Assembly (NCBI GenBank): GCA_006226425.1
Contig: SBGX01000020.1
Location: 18,496-82,495 of the forward strand
Length of the DNA stretch: 64,000 nucleotides
Origin: Bacteroidota bacterium
GTDB taxonomy: Bacteria > Bacteroidota > Bacteroidia > Flavobacteriales_D > Crocinitomicaceae
Direction: 5' to 3'
This document shows positions 15,355 through 24,899 of the stretch, one piece after another. The translations under genes were made by a program, and so were the position numbers. Below the pieces are notes generated by a model. It made no database searches. It was not told where the DNA came from and worked only from the letters and a program-made list of their open reading frames with translations. Position 1 is the first letter of the stretch. Each line of letters opens with the position of its first letter.

Positions 15355-18300
15355 CTATCGGCTCAAATTAACGAAACCGCGTCGAATGACTTCCTGGCCA
15401 CCCCCATCTTTAAACTTCATGACATACTGATAAATCCCATCCTGGCATTTCATTCCATTTTCCAGGCTTCCATCCCAACCGATCGCCAGATCTTTGGATC
15501 TGAAAATCCGTTGTCCCCAACGGTCCAGAATGGCTAGTTCATAGTCGTCCACCACCAATTTATAAACTACCGGTAGGAAAACTTCATTGATTCCATCTTC
15601 ATTTGGCGAGAATGTATTGGGGATATAAACCCTCGGCTCCATGATCACGCAGATTTCATTTGATCTGGCTAACTCTCTGAAACCATAGACATTCATGGCT
15701 TCTTCTGCCACGACATAATAGCAAATCTCTCCATTGTACTGTATCGTCTCAAACAAGGTATCTTGATAGTAAAATTCATCTGAATTCAAGGTCGCCTGTG
15801 GCAAACTTCCGTAATTGCCTTCAATTCCCCTGAATACGTGATAGCGTAACACTTTCCCGTTGTATCCCTCATAGGGTGTCCAGGTCAGGTAATTCGTCAT
15901 TCTCAAATGATCCGTATCAATGCTCAAATGTACACTTGTCACCTCATTCGCCACATCATTGGGTCGACCACAACTATCCACCAAACGAACGCGGTAAGTA
16001 TATGGTTTTTCGGATGGATCTGCTTCCTCATCTTCATAGCTCACCTGACTCCCCGAATATAGAAAATCGCCGATGTAAATGAATTCTCCCTGCTCTTCAT
16101 CCAGTCGTTCCAATTGCAATCCGGTCACTCCAGACACCTGCTCGATCATGTGTTTCACCACCAATACACCATCCTCTACCGTAACAGCTCTCGTATAGTG
16201 CTCTCCTGGCTTGGTTGGAGATTTGGCATAAACATAGAACGAATTTGAAAAGCTCGTGTTTGAACTCAAACTATCTCTGGTCTCCACCACAAAGCGGTAA
16301 TTCTTCCGCTCTTCCAATGCCATCGTAAAGTTTCTGAATTTAGCGGTTCCAGCCATTTGCCAGGGACCTCCGTCCTCCTGGAAAAAAATCTGATAGTCCC
16401 GAATCAAATCCCAGCCTTTGTAGGCCGTCCACTGCAGGACGACATTTCTTCCACACAAATCATATTCTCCATTCAAAAACACCGTTTGGTGACGATTACT
16501 TTCTGGTGACGTCTTTCCAGGAGTCAAACAACTGTCAATGGCCGCAATGGAAAAGATCAGACTATCCCGGTCTTCTGACTGGGTATAGGTGTAGTTTGTA
16601 TTACTGATCCCAATAGCCGTATCAATTTCGGTTGACTGTCCACCAAAATAAACGATGTAGCCGTAGGTGTCAGAATCCGAAATTTGATTCCAGGATAACA
16701 TTGGATTCCCGGTGATCGTATCAATACTCACATACTGAATCACCGGTTTGCTCGTCGGGGGCGTTTCATCTGTGAAATCATCACCTGCTTTGCTTGAAAT
16801 GTGTGGACAGGCCAACTCGGTGTACAAAATCAAATAATTGATCGTTGCTGAACAAATGTCGATCGTGTCAAAAAACTGGGTTTGCAGATAGCTTGTTCTT
16901 CCAACCTCAGTCCATAGTCCTGCAGGATATTCTCGCAAAATCAAATAGTTTCCAGTATGCCCACCAGCTGCTTCAAAAGGTGTGTTCCACTTCAATTGTG
17001 CCACTCCATTGGATGCCGATTTAATCACATCTAAAATCATTGGACGAACGGTATCGCTGCTGATCGAAATCGCACAGGGATCTCCCGAATAGGTTTTTAC
17101 AAAATAGGAATCGCCACTTCCGGACGGAGTGAAAGTATGATTGACTGTATTTATATCGTTCACGGTCTGAAGCAAGCCATTTTGAGTGGAATGCAATTCA
17201 TAGCGCACAAAATTTCCACCCGGATCAACTGCCTGACTCCAGGATAGTTTCAGATCACCATTATCCAACACTTCCAGGCATTGGATTTTGGCCGGTTCCA
17301 AATCAATTTGAGTTCTTACCGTTACCCGAATCCGCTGATACGTGCTGGCCGGCACCGGACAAACATCATCCTGTACGCGAAACACAAAATTATATGTTTG
17401 CTTCTCGAACTCATTTCCGTGGGTATTTTTCAAATGTTCACAGCTTGTTTGCCAGTCAAAGCTTAGGGACCCCCCCTGACTTCCGGACACCGGAGGTGTT
17501 TGGGTGAGCGTGGCACATGGTTGCTTCGGACATCCTGAGACGCTGGTAAAATCCGTTCCGAACATCACACCTGATGCAGTCATGATATTGTCTTGCGGAC
17601 TTCCATCCTGGAGGAACTCCAGGTCACTGCTCTGGAGTGTGAACGAAACCGGTGTATTGGCATTTACATCGATCTCAAAACTTCCGGAGAATGGGCCATC
17701 TACCTGTGGTGGGTTGTTAGCGAATTCACAAGAGAGTACGAATACTGTAAATTCCATCTCCACACTGGCATTTCGCTTCCCATTTCGGTAACTACTCACT
17801 TCCAGTTTGATTACATAGGCACCAGGGTCAGCACTTTGGAAAGAAAAATCCCCAAATTCAGCATTCAGACTGAAAGGAACATTCGATCCGTTCATCCCCG
17901 TTCCCGGAGTAGGTTCTGACAAGGAAAAGCCTGATGCATAATTTACTGGGGCAGGCACTACTCCGTCTTCATAAAATCCAGTTGGAAAGTTCTTCCAGGC
18001 ACTTACCGGACGGACGCTCACCGAATCCAAATCTGCATCACCAAGATCCATCATCAATTGAAATGGTCTGCCCGCACAAGCCTGCAAAACCGGATTATTC
18101 ATCAATTTGGGAGAAGCATCCAGACAACTTGTCTGTACCGTAGTGATCTCAAACATTTTGGACACAAGAGTCATTCCGGATAATTCGGAATCCACCAGAT
18201 TATTGATTCCAGGCCTTCTGGCGGTCGTTTCATAGGTGAAAACCCAGCCCTCAGAGGGAGGTGTTCCCAACAGATCCATGGGATCACTTTGATAAATGAT

Positions 18301-18621
18301 CTTCTCCATGGCCCCTACACTTCCTGCATTGCAATTTAGCATGGTATCACTACCCACCGGTGTACAGGAGGGGGAGATCACTTCTCTGGAAACAAAAGTC
18401 ACCTGAATGTCAGTCACATCCGGGTGATTCCAGACGCGGATATTTTCCTGATTCGTCGAAAGATTCTGTCCTGAGCATTCTCGGTACAGAGTCAATCGAA
18501 ACAAAAATCTTCCCGTATTAGAGCACGACCAGGTAATATGTCCTCCTACCGCATCAATCGCCAGAGATTGATGCACCAGACATAAAAATATAGTACATAT
18601 TAAAATACGGAATCGAAGCAT
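15355..18621 (-). CDS. Large secreted protein with fibronectin-III-like repeats and type B T9SS sorting domain
   Basis: Exported protein of 1088 residues. Signal peptide MLRFRILICTIFLCLVHQSLA. The N-terminal part (about 25-440) is a beta-rich region seen in Bacteroidota surface proteins (GGHITWSCSNTGRFLF, LTLYRECSGQN). Residues about 450-990 contain several fibronectin-III-like modules (LKLSWSQAVDPGGNF, AQLKWNTPFEAAGG, VLQWTAYKGWDLI, NYLTWTPYEGYNGK). The C-terminal ~90 residues are the gliding-motility-associated type B sorting domain: YIPNTFSPNEDGINEVF, LAILDRWGQRIF and GWDGSLENG. It is therefore predicted to cross the outer membrane by T9SS. No catalytic domain is visible; adhesion or matrix roles are guesses. 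Confidence 0.9.
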   Translation of the reverse strand: MLRFRILICTIFLCLVHQSLAIDAVGGHITWSCSNTGRFLFRLTLYRECSGQNLSTNQENIRVWNHPDVTDIQVTFVSREVISPSCTPVGSDTMLNCNAGSVGAMEKIIYQSDPMDLLGTPPSEGWVFTYETTARRPGINNLVDSELSGMTLVSKMFEITTVQTSCLDASPKLMNNPVLQACAGRPFQLMMDLGDADLDSVSVRPVSAWKNFPTGFYEDGVVPAPVNYASGFSLSEPTPGTGMNGSNVPFSLNAEFGDFSFQSADPGAYVIKLEVSSYRNGKRNASVEMEFTVFVLSCEFANNPPQVDGPFSGSFEIDVNANTPVSFTLQSSDLEFLQDGSPQDNIMTASGVMFGTDFTSVSGCPKQPCATLTQTPPVSGSQGGSLSFDWQTSCEHLKNTHGNEFEKQTYNFVFRVQDDVCPVPASTYQRIRVTVRTQIDLEPAKIQCLEVLDNGDLKLSWSQAVDPGGNFVRYELHSTQNGLLQTVNDINTVNHTFTPSGSGDSYFVKTYSGDPCAISISSDTVRPMILDVIKSASNGVAQLKWNTPFEAAGGHTGNYLILREYPAGLWTEVGRTSYLQTQFFDTIDICSATINYLILYTELACPHISSKAGDDFTDETPPTSKPVIQYVSIDTITGNPMLSWNQISDSDTYGYIVYFGGQSTEIDTAIGISNTNYTYTQSEDRDSLIFSIAAIDSCLTPGKTSPESNRHQTVFLNGEYDLCGRNVVLQWTAYKGWDLIRDYQIFFQEDGGPWQMAGTAKFRNFTMALEERKNYRFVVETRDSLSSNTSFSNSFYVYAKSPTKPGEHYTRAVTVEDGVLVVKHMIEQVSGVTGLQLERLDEEQGEFIYIGDFLYSGSQVSYEDEEADPSEKPYTYRVRLVDSCGRPNDVANEVTSVHLSIDTDHLRMTNYLTWTPYEGYNGKVLRYHVFRGIEGNYGSLPQATLNSDEFYYQDTLFETIQYNGEICYYVVAEEAMNVYGFRELARSNEICVIMEPRVYIPNTFSPNEDGINEVFLPVVYKLVVDDYELAILDRWGQRIFRSKDLAIGWDGSLENGMKCQDGIYQYVMKFKDGGGQEVIRRGFVNLSR

Positions 18622-18671
18622 AAAACTCGCTCTACTAACTTGATAACGTTGAATCTACATATTTAGTTGCG

Positions 18672-19931
18672 TTATCCCGCCTTTATTATGATAAAATTAG
18701 ACCAATCCAGGTATTTTACTGCCATTCGACGAATATCCTCCGCCTGAACACTGTTAATTCTGTTCAAATAATTCTGGTAAAAGGACATATCCAAACCGAA
18801 ACGTTCAACCCCAACAAAAAGATCCATCATCGCACCAGCTCCATCTGCGCTTTTGAGTAGCTGTCCTACCATATAGTTTTTCACCAAATCCAATTCTTCC
18901 GCTCCGACTTCTTCATGTTGAAGTCTTTCAAACTCTTTCCGAATCTCCTTCAAGGTATCATCTGCTACCTGACTTGCAACTTCCGTAACAACAATGAGGT
19001 ACCCCACCCGATTCAGTTCGATCAGGGCACTTCCCACTCCGTAAGTATATCCTTTGTCCTCCCGAATATTGGACATCAGGCGACTTCCGAAATAATCTCC
19101 CAAAATCGTTTGAAGGATCAATACATCCAGGTAGTCTTCATGTTGTTTGTTAAACATGGGGATTCCCAGACGAATCGCCGTTTGAATGGCTCCCTCCTTT
19201 TTTACTTCATACGATCCTCCTTGGGCCGATACCTGATCAAGATACTCGAGGGGTGCTGGATGAGTCCAATCTTCAAAACGGGAAGCCAACCACTCAATTT
19301 CCTCCTCGGGAATGTCCGCGACTACCACAATTCTCTTCAGGCCTTTCAGGTAATACTCCTGATGAAACGCAATCATCTCATCCCGGCTTACGAGATCAAA
19401 ATCTGCTGCTTCTGTCAACCTGCCATAATCTGGGTCCGCTTCAAACAAGCGTTGTTGAAATTCTCTTCGGGCCAGGAAAGAAACTTTCTCCATAGACACC
19501 TGAAAACGCTGTTTTTTCTCCTGCACCATTAGATTGATCTCCTCTTCCGGAAAAATCGCATCATGCATTGCCTGATAAACGATCTCCATCACTTCCCGTA
19601 AATGTTCTTTCAGGCAATAAACGTTCACAATAGCCTTCTCCAGACTCATTTCCTGGTCCAGATAAGCTCCAAGATCATCCAGTTTCTCCTGAATCTCCCG
19701 ACTGGTCCAATTGGCCGTTCCACCAAACAGCATTCCATTCACCATGCCTGCCAACGCAGACTTTCCACGAATCGTTCCTGCATTGAAAAACAACTCCACT
19801 TTCACGGTTTCGTCAGGCACCTGGTTCATCCAAAACAAATGGGCGTGCTCCCCCAAAGGTCTTTTGAAAGGCTCTATAAAATCGATGCCCGAAAGTGGGC
19901 TCAAATGTGGGGCTACCGTCCTATCAATCAT
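18672..19931 (-). CDS. M16 family peptidase, non-catalytic partner
   Basis: A 419-residue insulinase/MPP-like protein without the HxxEH zinc motif. It keeps the Arg/Tyr pair of the partner subunit in GSRLMSNIREDKGYTYGVGS (about 280-305), which contacts substrate. The catalytic gene lies directly upstream and overlaps by 8 bases. No signal peptide is evident. The two chains likely form a clam-shell heterodimer that degrades peptides, as in other paired bacterial M16B enzymes; compartment and substrate are unknown. Confidence 0.9.
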   Translation of the reverse strand: MIDRTVAPHLSPLSGIDFIEPFKRPLGEHAHLFWMNQVPDETVKVELFFNAGTIRGKSALAGMVNGMLFGGTANWTSREIQEKLDDLGAYLDQEMSLEKAIVNVYCLKEHLREVMEIVYQAMHDAIFPEEEINLMVQEKKQRFQVSMEKVSFLARREFQQRLFEADPDYGRLTEAADFDLVSRDEMIAFHQEYYLKGLKRIVVVADIPEEEIEWLASRFEDWTHPAPLEYLDQVSAQGGSYEVKKEGAIQTAIRLGIPMFNKQHEDYLDVLILQTILGDYFGSRLMSNIREDKGYTYGVGSALIELNRVGYLIVVTEVASQVADDTLKEIRKEFERLQHEEVGAEELDLVKNYMVGQLLKSADGAGAMMDLFVGVERFGLDMSFYQNYLNRINSVQAEDIRRMAVKYLDWSNFIIIKAG

Positions 19932-21168
19932 TTTTTTGGGCTTTAATTTTCAAGAGGGAACATTGTTCTTTCTGCAAAATATTTTTACTGACCTGTAGTA
20001 GGTAATCCGAGGTGATTTCGGCATATCTCTCCAGTTCATGATTCACTCCTTCCGGATCTCCAAGCAATTCGTGATAACACAAATTCATTGCCCTGTTCAA
20101 AATTCCCTGTTCCTGAAATTCACGGGCTGTCCTGATTTTATTCTTGAGGCGTTCCAGTTCTTTTTCTTCAAAGCCTTCTTTCAATAACACTTCCAGATAT
20201 GCCCATATTTCTTTATCCACTTCCCCGAGACTGATTCCCTCGGCTGGCTTCCCACTGATCAGAAACATCCCTTCATCCAGTGAGCCCATAATGTATGCCT
20301 GGATTTCAGTGACCAAATTCAGGTCTTTCTTCAAGTGTTGATACAATCTGGACGATTTATTGCCTCCAAGCGCATCTGAAAGCAGATCACAGGCATAGTA
20401 CGATTCATCTTTTCGGTCTGGCATCCTAAACGCATAATAGAACGCATCCGAAGGCACCTTTCTTTCAATCGTCTTCTCCCGATACTCCAGTTGTTTTTCT
20501 TCTCTCGGAAGAACTCGTTCTGGAACTTGCCCAGATGGAATGTCTCCATACCATTTTTCAACAAGCAGCTTGACTTCCTCCAACTCCCTATTTCCGGCAA
20601 TACATAAAATGGCATTGTTTGGACGGTAATGATCATGAAAAAATTGTTTGACTTCAACCATCGTCGCTTTCTCAATGTGACTAACCTCCTTGCCTATGGT
20701 TGCCCACTGATACGGGTGAGTTTTATAAACGAGGGAACGCAGTTCCAACCAAACGTCACCATAAGGCTGATTTAGGTAGCGCTGTTTGAATTCTTCAATT
20801 ACGACGCTACGCTGTGTTTCCAGGCTTTTTTCCGTAAAGGCCAAAGAAAGCATCCGATCGGACTCTAACCAAAGTGCCGTTTCTAAATTTTGTGCTGGCA
20901 ATACATCGTAATAATTGGTGATATCATTAGATGTAAAAGCGTTATTCTCGCCCCCCGCCCTTTGCAAGGGAGAATCGAAATTGGGAACATTGACGGAACC
21001 TCCGAACATCAAGTGTTCAAAGAGGTGAGCAAATCCAGTTCGCTCCGGGTCTTCATCCCTGGCTCCCACATCATAGAGGGTATTCACAACCACCAATGGA
21101 GTTGTCTCATCTTTGTGAAAAAGGACTCTTAATCCATTTTTTAACTCGAAACGTTCAAAACGGATCAT
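19924..21168 (-). CDS. M16 family zinc peptidase, catalytic subunit
   Basis: A 414-residue catalytic M16 peptidase. The inverted zinc motif HLFEH (His48, Glu51, His52 from the ATG at 21168) is intact, and the downstream Glu in SVVIEEFKQR (about 126-127) is the third ligand. GGENNAFTSNDITNYYDVLP is also typical. A TTG two codons upstream overlaps the preceding stop and is less likely as start. It is cotranscribed with the nitronate-monooxygenase-type gene (2-base gap) and the partner subunit. Confidence 0.92.
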   Translation of the reverse strand: MIRFERFELKNGLRVLFHKDETTPLVVVNTLYDVGARDEDPERTGFAHLFEHLMFGGSVNVPNFDSPLQRAGGENNAFTSNDITNYYDVLPAQNLETALWLESDRMLSLAFTEKSLETQRSVVIEEFKQRYLNQPYGDVWLELRSLVYKTHPYQWATIGKEVSHIEKATMVEVKQFFHDHYRPNNAILCIAGNRELEEVKLLVEKWYGDIPSGQVPERVLPREEKQLEYREKTIERKVPSDAFYYAFRMPDRKDESYYACDLLSDALGGNKSSRLYQHLKKDLNLVTEIQAYIMGSLDEGMFLISGKPAEGISLGEVDKEIWAYLEVLLKEGFEEKELERLKNKIRTAREFQEQGILNRAMNLCYHELLGDPEGVNHELERYAEITSDYLLQVSKNILQKEQCSLLKIKAQKND

Positions 21169-21170
21169 GG

Positions 21171-22115
21171 TCAATTTATTTTTTGTTGTTCGCTCAATGC
21201 CTGATTATACTCGTCAATTAATTCCCGAACGATTTCCGCAGCTGGTTTGATTTCATGAATCAATGCGGATACCTGGCCAATTTCCAATTCACCTGCTTCC
21301 ATATCTCCTTCAAACATTCCTCTTTTGGCACGTCCTCTTCCCAGAATTTCACGCAGTGTATCTACATCTGCCTGATTGGCGTAGGCCGCTCTCAATTCTT
21401 CAAAAAATGGGTTTTTTAATAAACGGACCGGTGTCAGTTCCTTGAGCATCAACAGGGTATCTCCTTCACCAGCGTCTACTACTGCCTGCTTAAATAATTG
21501 ATGCGCACTGGATTCGGGAGAAGCAACAAAACGACTTCCTATTTGGACAGCATCTGCCCCCAGGTTCATCGCCGCCAACATTCCTCTCCCCGTTCCGATA
21601 CCTCCTGCCGCAATGAGCGGAATTGATAATTTCTCAGCCACTGCTGGGATGAGGCAAAAGGTCGTCGTTTCTTCCCTTCCATTGTGCCCTCCTGCTTCAA
21701 AACCTTCGGCTACCACTGCATCTACTCCCGCTTCCTGTGATTTCAAAGCAAATTTCACACTGGAAACAACATGCACCACCTTGATTCCATGCTGCTGCAA
21801 ATGTGAGGTCCAGGTCTTTGGATTACCTGCCGAAGTAAATACAATAGGGACTTTGTGTTTGATGATCGTTTCTACATGTTTATCAATATCCGGATATAGC
21901 ATCGGGAGATTGACGGCAAATGGCTTATCTGTCGCCTGTTTACACTTACGTACATGTTCATCCAAAACCTCTGGATACATCGAACCTGAACCCAGTATTC
22001 CTAATCCTCCGGCATTGGAAACCGCTGAAGCCAATTCCCAACCGGAACACCAAATCATTCCTGCCTGGATGATAGGGTACTGAATTCCAAATAACTGCGT
22101 GATTCGATTCTTCAT
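21171..22115 (-). CDS. Nitronate monooxygenase / FabK-like flavoprotein
   Basis: TIM-barrel FMN enzyme of 314 residues, from the ATG at 22115. Key motifs: YPIIQAGM at the N-terminus, VVAEGFEAGGHNG with the active-site His, LIAAGGIGTGRGMLAAMNLGADAVQIGSRF for FMN phosphate binding, then SPESSAHQLFKQAVVDA. Family members oxidise alkyl nitronates or act as enoyl-ACP reductase II (FabK); the sequence does not separate these with certainty. It heads an apparent three-gene unit with the M16 pair. Confidence 0.85.
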   Translation of the reverse strand: MKNRITQLFGIQYPIIQAGMIWCSGWELASAVSNAGGLGILGSGSMYPEVLDEHVRKCKQATDKPFAVNLPMLYPDIDKHVETIIKHKVPIVFTSAGNPKTWTSHLQQHGIKVVHVVSSVKFALKSQEAGVDAVVAEGFEAGGHNGREETTTFCLIPAVAEKLSIPLIAAGGIGTGRGMLAAMNLGADAVQIGSRFVASPESSAHQLFKQAVVDAGEGDTLLMLKELTPVRLLKNPFFEELRAAYANQADVDTLREILGRGRAKRGMFEGDMEAGELEIGQVSALIHEIKPAAEIVRELIDEYNQALSEQQKIN

Positions 22116-22136
22116 CTGATATTTTTTGGTATCAGA

Positions 22137-22144
22137 CAAATTTA
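22137..22144 (-). promoter_or_regulatory. Putative -7 box for the flavoprotein-M16 unit
   Basis: The minus strand reads TAAATTTG, an exact TAnnTTTG match, 21 bases before the ATG at 22115. The upstream TTG reading (22139) falls inside this box. No -33 element at standard spacing. Confidence 0.45.
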
Positions 22145-22167
22145 ATAAGAATGTGTCAATGCAGTGG

Positions 22168-22773
22168 TCAGATTACTTTTTTCACCTGATTTTGCTCTTT
22201 TCTCAATACGGTCTCCAATGTAAACAAAACCCGCTCCTCTGACAGTTCATACATCTGGTAATTGAGTGGACTTTTTGATTTCATTCGCATAGTAATAAAT
22301 CCGAGTCCGGCATTGCCTTTCACTCCTAATTTCCCATTGGACAAAATGTCGAGATAATGATCTTTCACTTCCGCATCTTCCATTTCATTGAGGCGATCAA
22401 GACGCTTTAGTAGTTCCTGCGCCGTCCCGGTCTCCACCAAACTGCCAAAACAAATATTGATTTGCGATTCACTCCGGGTAATGAAAAAGATACCGTAATA
22501 CTTCCCAAACTCATCCGCATCTCCATGGAAACGAATGTTTTGTAAACCTTCAATCATGATCGAAAAAACCCTTTTGATGAGCGCTTTTTTCTCCCCGGCA
22601 GCAATGAGCATTTCCTCCACTCCTTCCGTAAATCCGTTGACTAAATCCTGTGAGAAATAACCAAAATGAGATAACAAGACGGACGCCTGTTTATCCTGCT
22701 CATAACTCTGCTTGCACTGCTCGAAAACTTCGCGTGCGCGCTCGGCAACTGTCATAGTTTGAAAGTCGATCAT
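22168..22773 (-). CDS. SiaB family protein kinase (DUF6272)
   Basis: Cytoplasmic protein of 201 residues resembling SiaB, a GHKL-fold kinase of the anti-sigma/partner-switching type. An N-box-like motif is seen in MIEGLQNIRFHGDADEFG (about 72-89), and the later GVKGNAGLGFITMRMKSKSPL (about 152-172) fits the ATP-lid region and final helix. In Pseudomonas, SiaB phosphorylates SiaC. The SiaC-type protein is 17 kb away at 4765-5163. It is monocistronic here, with its own well-formed promoter. Confidence 0.83.
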   Translation of the reverse strand: MIDFQTMTVAERAREVFEQCKQSYEQDKQASVLLSHFGYFSQDLVNGFTEGVEEMLIAAGEKKALIKRVFSIMIEGLQNIRFHGDADEFGKYYGIFFITRSESQINICFGSLVETGTAQELLKRLDRLNEMEDAEVKDHYLDILSNGKLGVKGNAGLGFITMRMKSKSPLNYQMYELSEERVLFTLETVLRKEQNQVKKVI

Positions 22774-22789
22774 AGCATGGCTCTTCTAT

Positions 22790-22822
22790 CAAATATACGC
22801 TATTTTTTGTGCGTAAACAAAA
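22790..22822 (-). promoter_or_regulatory. Promoter of the SiaB-type gene
   Basis: On the minus strand TTTTG (22818-22822), a 20-base spacer and TATATTTG (22790-22797) give a near-ideal Bacteroidota promoter, 16 bases before the ATG at 22773. It lies between the YkgJ stop and the SiaB start, so the gene can be expressed alone. Confidence 0.65.
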
Positions 22823-22825
22823 TGA

Positions 22826-23320
22826 TCAACTATTTTTTTCAGTAGCCAGGCGCAACTTTTCCGTAATCCTCCACACCGCCGGACACACCAGGGTATTCCG
22901 ATGCGTGAGCCCCTTGATCTGATACATATTCTTTCGGTCAGTGTGCGGATATTCCCGACAAGCCAAGGGACGATTTTCGTACACAAAACACTTATTATCA
23001 GGCCCCAAAAAGCTACAGGGGGAAGATTTTAATACGTAATCTCCTTCTTCATCCAGGCGAAGATATTCTTCAATAAATCCTAACTCTGAAACCCGCAATG
23101 CGCGCGACAAACGGCGAATGTCCACATCCCTAAAAATAGGGCTGGTCGTTTTACAACAATTCGCGCAGTCCAGGCAATCCAGGTCATCGAAAACTTCTTC
23201 GTGCCAGGTATGAATTCGCTGATCCATCTCCCTGCGATTTGCTTTACTGAGTTTTCCGAGAACTGTTTTGCTCCTCTTGTAGTGCTGTTTTGCCTGTTCC
23301 AACTCATTTAAAAGGGACAT
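22826..23320 (-). CDS. YkgJ family cysteine-cluster protein
   Basis: A 164-residue protein from the ATG at 23320 (MSLLNELEQAKQHYKRSK); a longer frame to 23536 runs over the start of the opposite gene and is not used. The YkgJ (CxxCxxCC) signature is clear: CLDCANCC, then SSPCSFLGPDNKCFVYENRPLACREYPH and a further Cys in LVCPAVW. The family probably binds zinc or an iron-sulfur cluster; its function is not firmly known. It is divergent from the Lpd-like gene. Confidence 0.88.
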   Translation of the reverse strand: MSLLNELEQAKQHYKRSKTVLGKLSKANRREMDQRIHTWHEEVFDDLDCLDCANCCKTTSPIFRDVDIRRLSRALRVSELGFIEEYLRLDEEGDYVLKSSPCSFLGPDNKCFVYENRPLACREYPHTDRKNMYQIKGLTHRNTLVCPAVWRITEKLRLATEKNS

Positions 23321-23333
23321 GATGCTACTTTTA

Positions 23334-23341
23334 TATTTTTG
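23334..23341 (+). promoter_or_regulatory. Putative -7 box for the Lpd-like / rarA run of genes
   Basis: TATTTTTG matches TAnnTTTG exactly, 41 bases before the ATG at 23383. A second, imperfect candidate (TATTTTG) lies nearer the start. No -33 element was found. Confidence 0.35.
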
Positions 23342-23382
23342 GGTAAATTTAAAGCCTATTTTGTGTTTTGTAAAAGTTAAGG

Positions 23383-24873
23383 ATGGAAAAATATGACCTG
23401 GTCGTATTAGGAGGTGGTCCGGCGGGATACGCTGCTGCCATGCGAGGAATAGATTACGGGAAAAGAGTTTGTCTGATTGAAAAAGAACGAATCGGAGGGA
23501 GTGGACTTTATAATGGGGCCTTGTCATCCAAAACACTTTGGGAGATTTCCAAACGGGTCAATGATGTAAATGAAACCCTTGGAACCAAAACGGACAGACG
23601 TTTCAAACTATCCTGGGAGCAGGTTAAAAAGACCCTGGACGATGCCATTTTCGAGCGAAAATTTCAATATTCATGTCATGTGAAGTTGTTACAGCATGAA
23701 ACGGTCAGCACCCATTTTGTTTACGAACGTGGGTATGGAAAATTTCTGTCGGATCACGAAATAGAAATCAGCGGAGAACACGGGATTAAGAAAATCTGGG
23801 GAGACAATATCGTGATTGCCACGGGATCTCGCCCACGAACCATTCCCTCCATTCAGGTGGATGAAAAACATATTTTGACAAGTGACGGCATCGAGGGGAT
23901 TGAAGATTATCCGGAAAGCATGGTGATTGTCGGTGCGGGTGTGATTGGTTGTGAATACGCTACTATTTTCGCCAACTTCGAGCGAACCAAAGTGTATATC
24001 ATCGACCGCAAAGATCGAATTCTACCCTTCGAAGATGAAGATGTTTCCAGAATCATCAGTCGGGAGATGGAAGAAAAGGGAATCACTATCCACCACAATG
24101 CCCAACTGGAACGCATGGAAGTGGTTGATGGCGAAGTAGAATACGAACTTTCCTTTACCGATGGAAGCCGGGAAGTCATCCGGGTGGAAAAAGCATTGCT
24201 ATCCATCGGTCGGGTACCAAACATTGAAAACCTGGACTTGGACAAAGCAGGCGTGGCCATGTCCAAACGAGGGATCCATATCGGTGATGATGACACCCGA
24301 ACCAATGTGCCACATATCTACGCCGTTGGAGACGTTTCCGGCCGAATTGCCCTGGTTAACATGGGAGAAATCGAAGGCCGACACGCCGTGGAAAAAATGT
24401 TCGGAAATATCCAGCAACGCATTTCTTATGACAATGTCTGTACCATCATGTTCCTAGATCCGGAAGTTGCCGCGGTCGGGATGAACGAAATGGAATGCAT
24501 CAAGAAAAATATTCCGATCAAAGTGGTGAAGATCGACTACTCAGTGATTGCACGGGCCATTGCCATGCGGAAACCCGAAGGCTTTTTCAAAATTATTGTC
24601 ACCAACGACAAGGAAATGAAAATTCTGGGCATGCGAGCAGTTGGAGAACATGCCTCCTCTGCTATCCAGGCAGTTGGTTTACTAATCAAAATGAACGTGG
24701 GAATCGAAGTTCTTTCGGAGCTTGTACACCCTCACCCCTCCATTGTGGAAGGGATTCAGGAATGTGTTCGGATGCTCCTGAAAAAGGCGGTCTTCAAAGC
24801 TTCCGTCTTCAAAGACAAACTAGCCTGCTACTCACTAGTGGACGGAGTCAAAACCCCGCTTGAACGACTTTAG
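23383..24873 (+). CDS. Lpd-like FAD/NAD flavoprotein lacking the redox disulfide
   Basis: A 496-residue flavoprotein with the fold of dihydrolipoyl dehydrogenase and SthA. FAD-binding GGGPAG is at 10-15, the NAD-binding Rossmann motif VGAGVIGCEYATIFA at about 184-200, a second FAD motif in TNVPHIYAVGDV, and a C-terminal dimer domain with HPHPSIVEGIQE, keeping the His-Glu pair. The active-site segment, GGTCLNVGCIPSK in typical Lpd, reads GGSGLYNGALSSK: both cysteines are replaced (Gly41 and Ala46). It should not act as a disulfide reductase; a transhydrogenase- or diaphorase-like role is possible. It is probably cotranscribed with rarA, 26 bases downstream. Confidence 0.88.
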   Translation: MEKYDLVVLGGGPAGYAAAMRGIDYGKRVCLIEKERIGGSGLYNGALSSKTLWEISKRVNDVNETLGTKTDRRFKLSWEQVKKTLDDAIFERKFQYSCHVKLLQHETVSTHFVYERGYGKFLSDHEIEISGEHGIKKIWGDNIVIATGSRPRTIPSIQVDEKHILTSDGIEGIEDYPESMVIVGAGVIGCEYATIFANFERTKVYIIDRKDRILPFEDEDVSRIISREMEEKGITIHHNAQLERMEVVDGEVEYELSFTDGSREVIRVEKALLSIGRVPNIENLDLDKAGVAMSKRGIHIGDDDTRTNVPHIYAVGDVSGRIALVNMGEIEGRHAVEKMFGNIQQRISYDNVCTIMFLDPEVAAVGMNEMECIKKNIPIKVVKIDYSVIARAIAMRKPEGFFKIIVTNDKEMKILGMRAVGEHASSAIQAVGLLIKMNVGIEVLSELVHPHPSIVEGIQECVRMLLKKAVFKASVFKDKLACYSLVDGVKTPLERL

Positions 24874-24899
24874 GATTTAAAACAATCAATATAACGGCT

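Noticed and set aside
18915..19532. 205-codon plus-strand frame over the M16 partner gene
   Set aside because: It is antisense to a strong M16 gene; its composition looks like a reverse-frame artefact.
23321..23536. 72-residue N-terminal extension of the YkgJ gene
   Set aside because: It would run antisense over the first 150 bases of the Lpd-like gene and its promoter region; the ATG at 23320 gives a normal family N-terminus.
23383..24873. Calling the flavoprotein a normal dihydrolipoyl dehydrogenase (lpd)
   Set aside because: Both redox cysteines are replaced, and pdhA-pdhC lies far away on the other strand.
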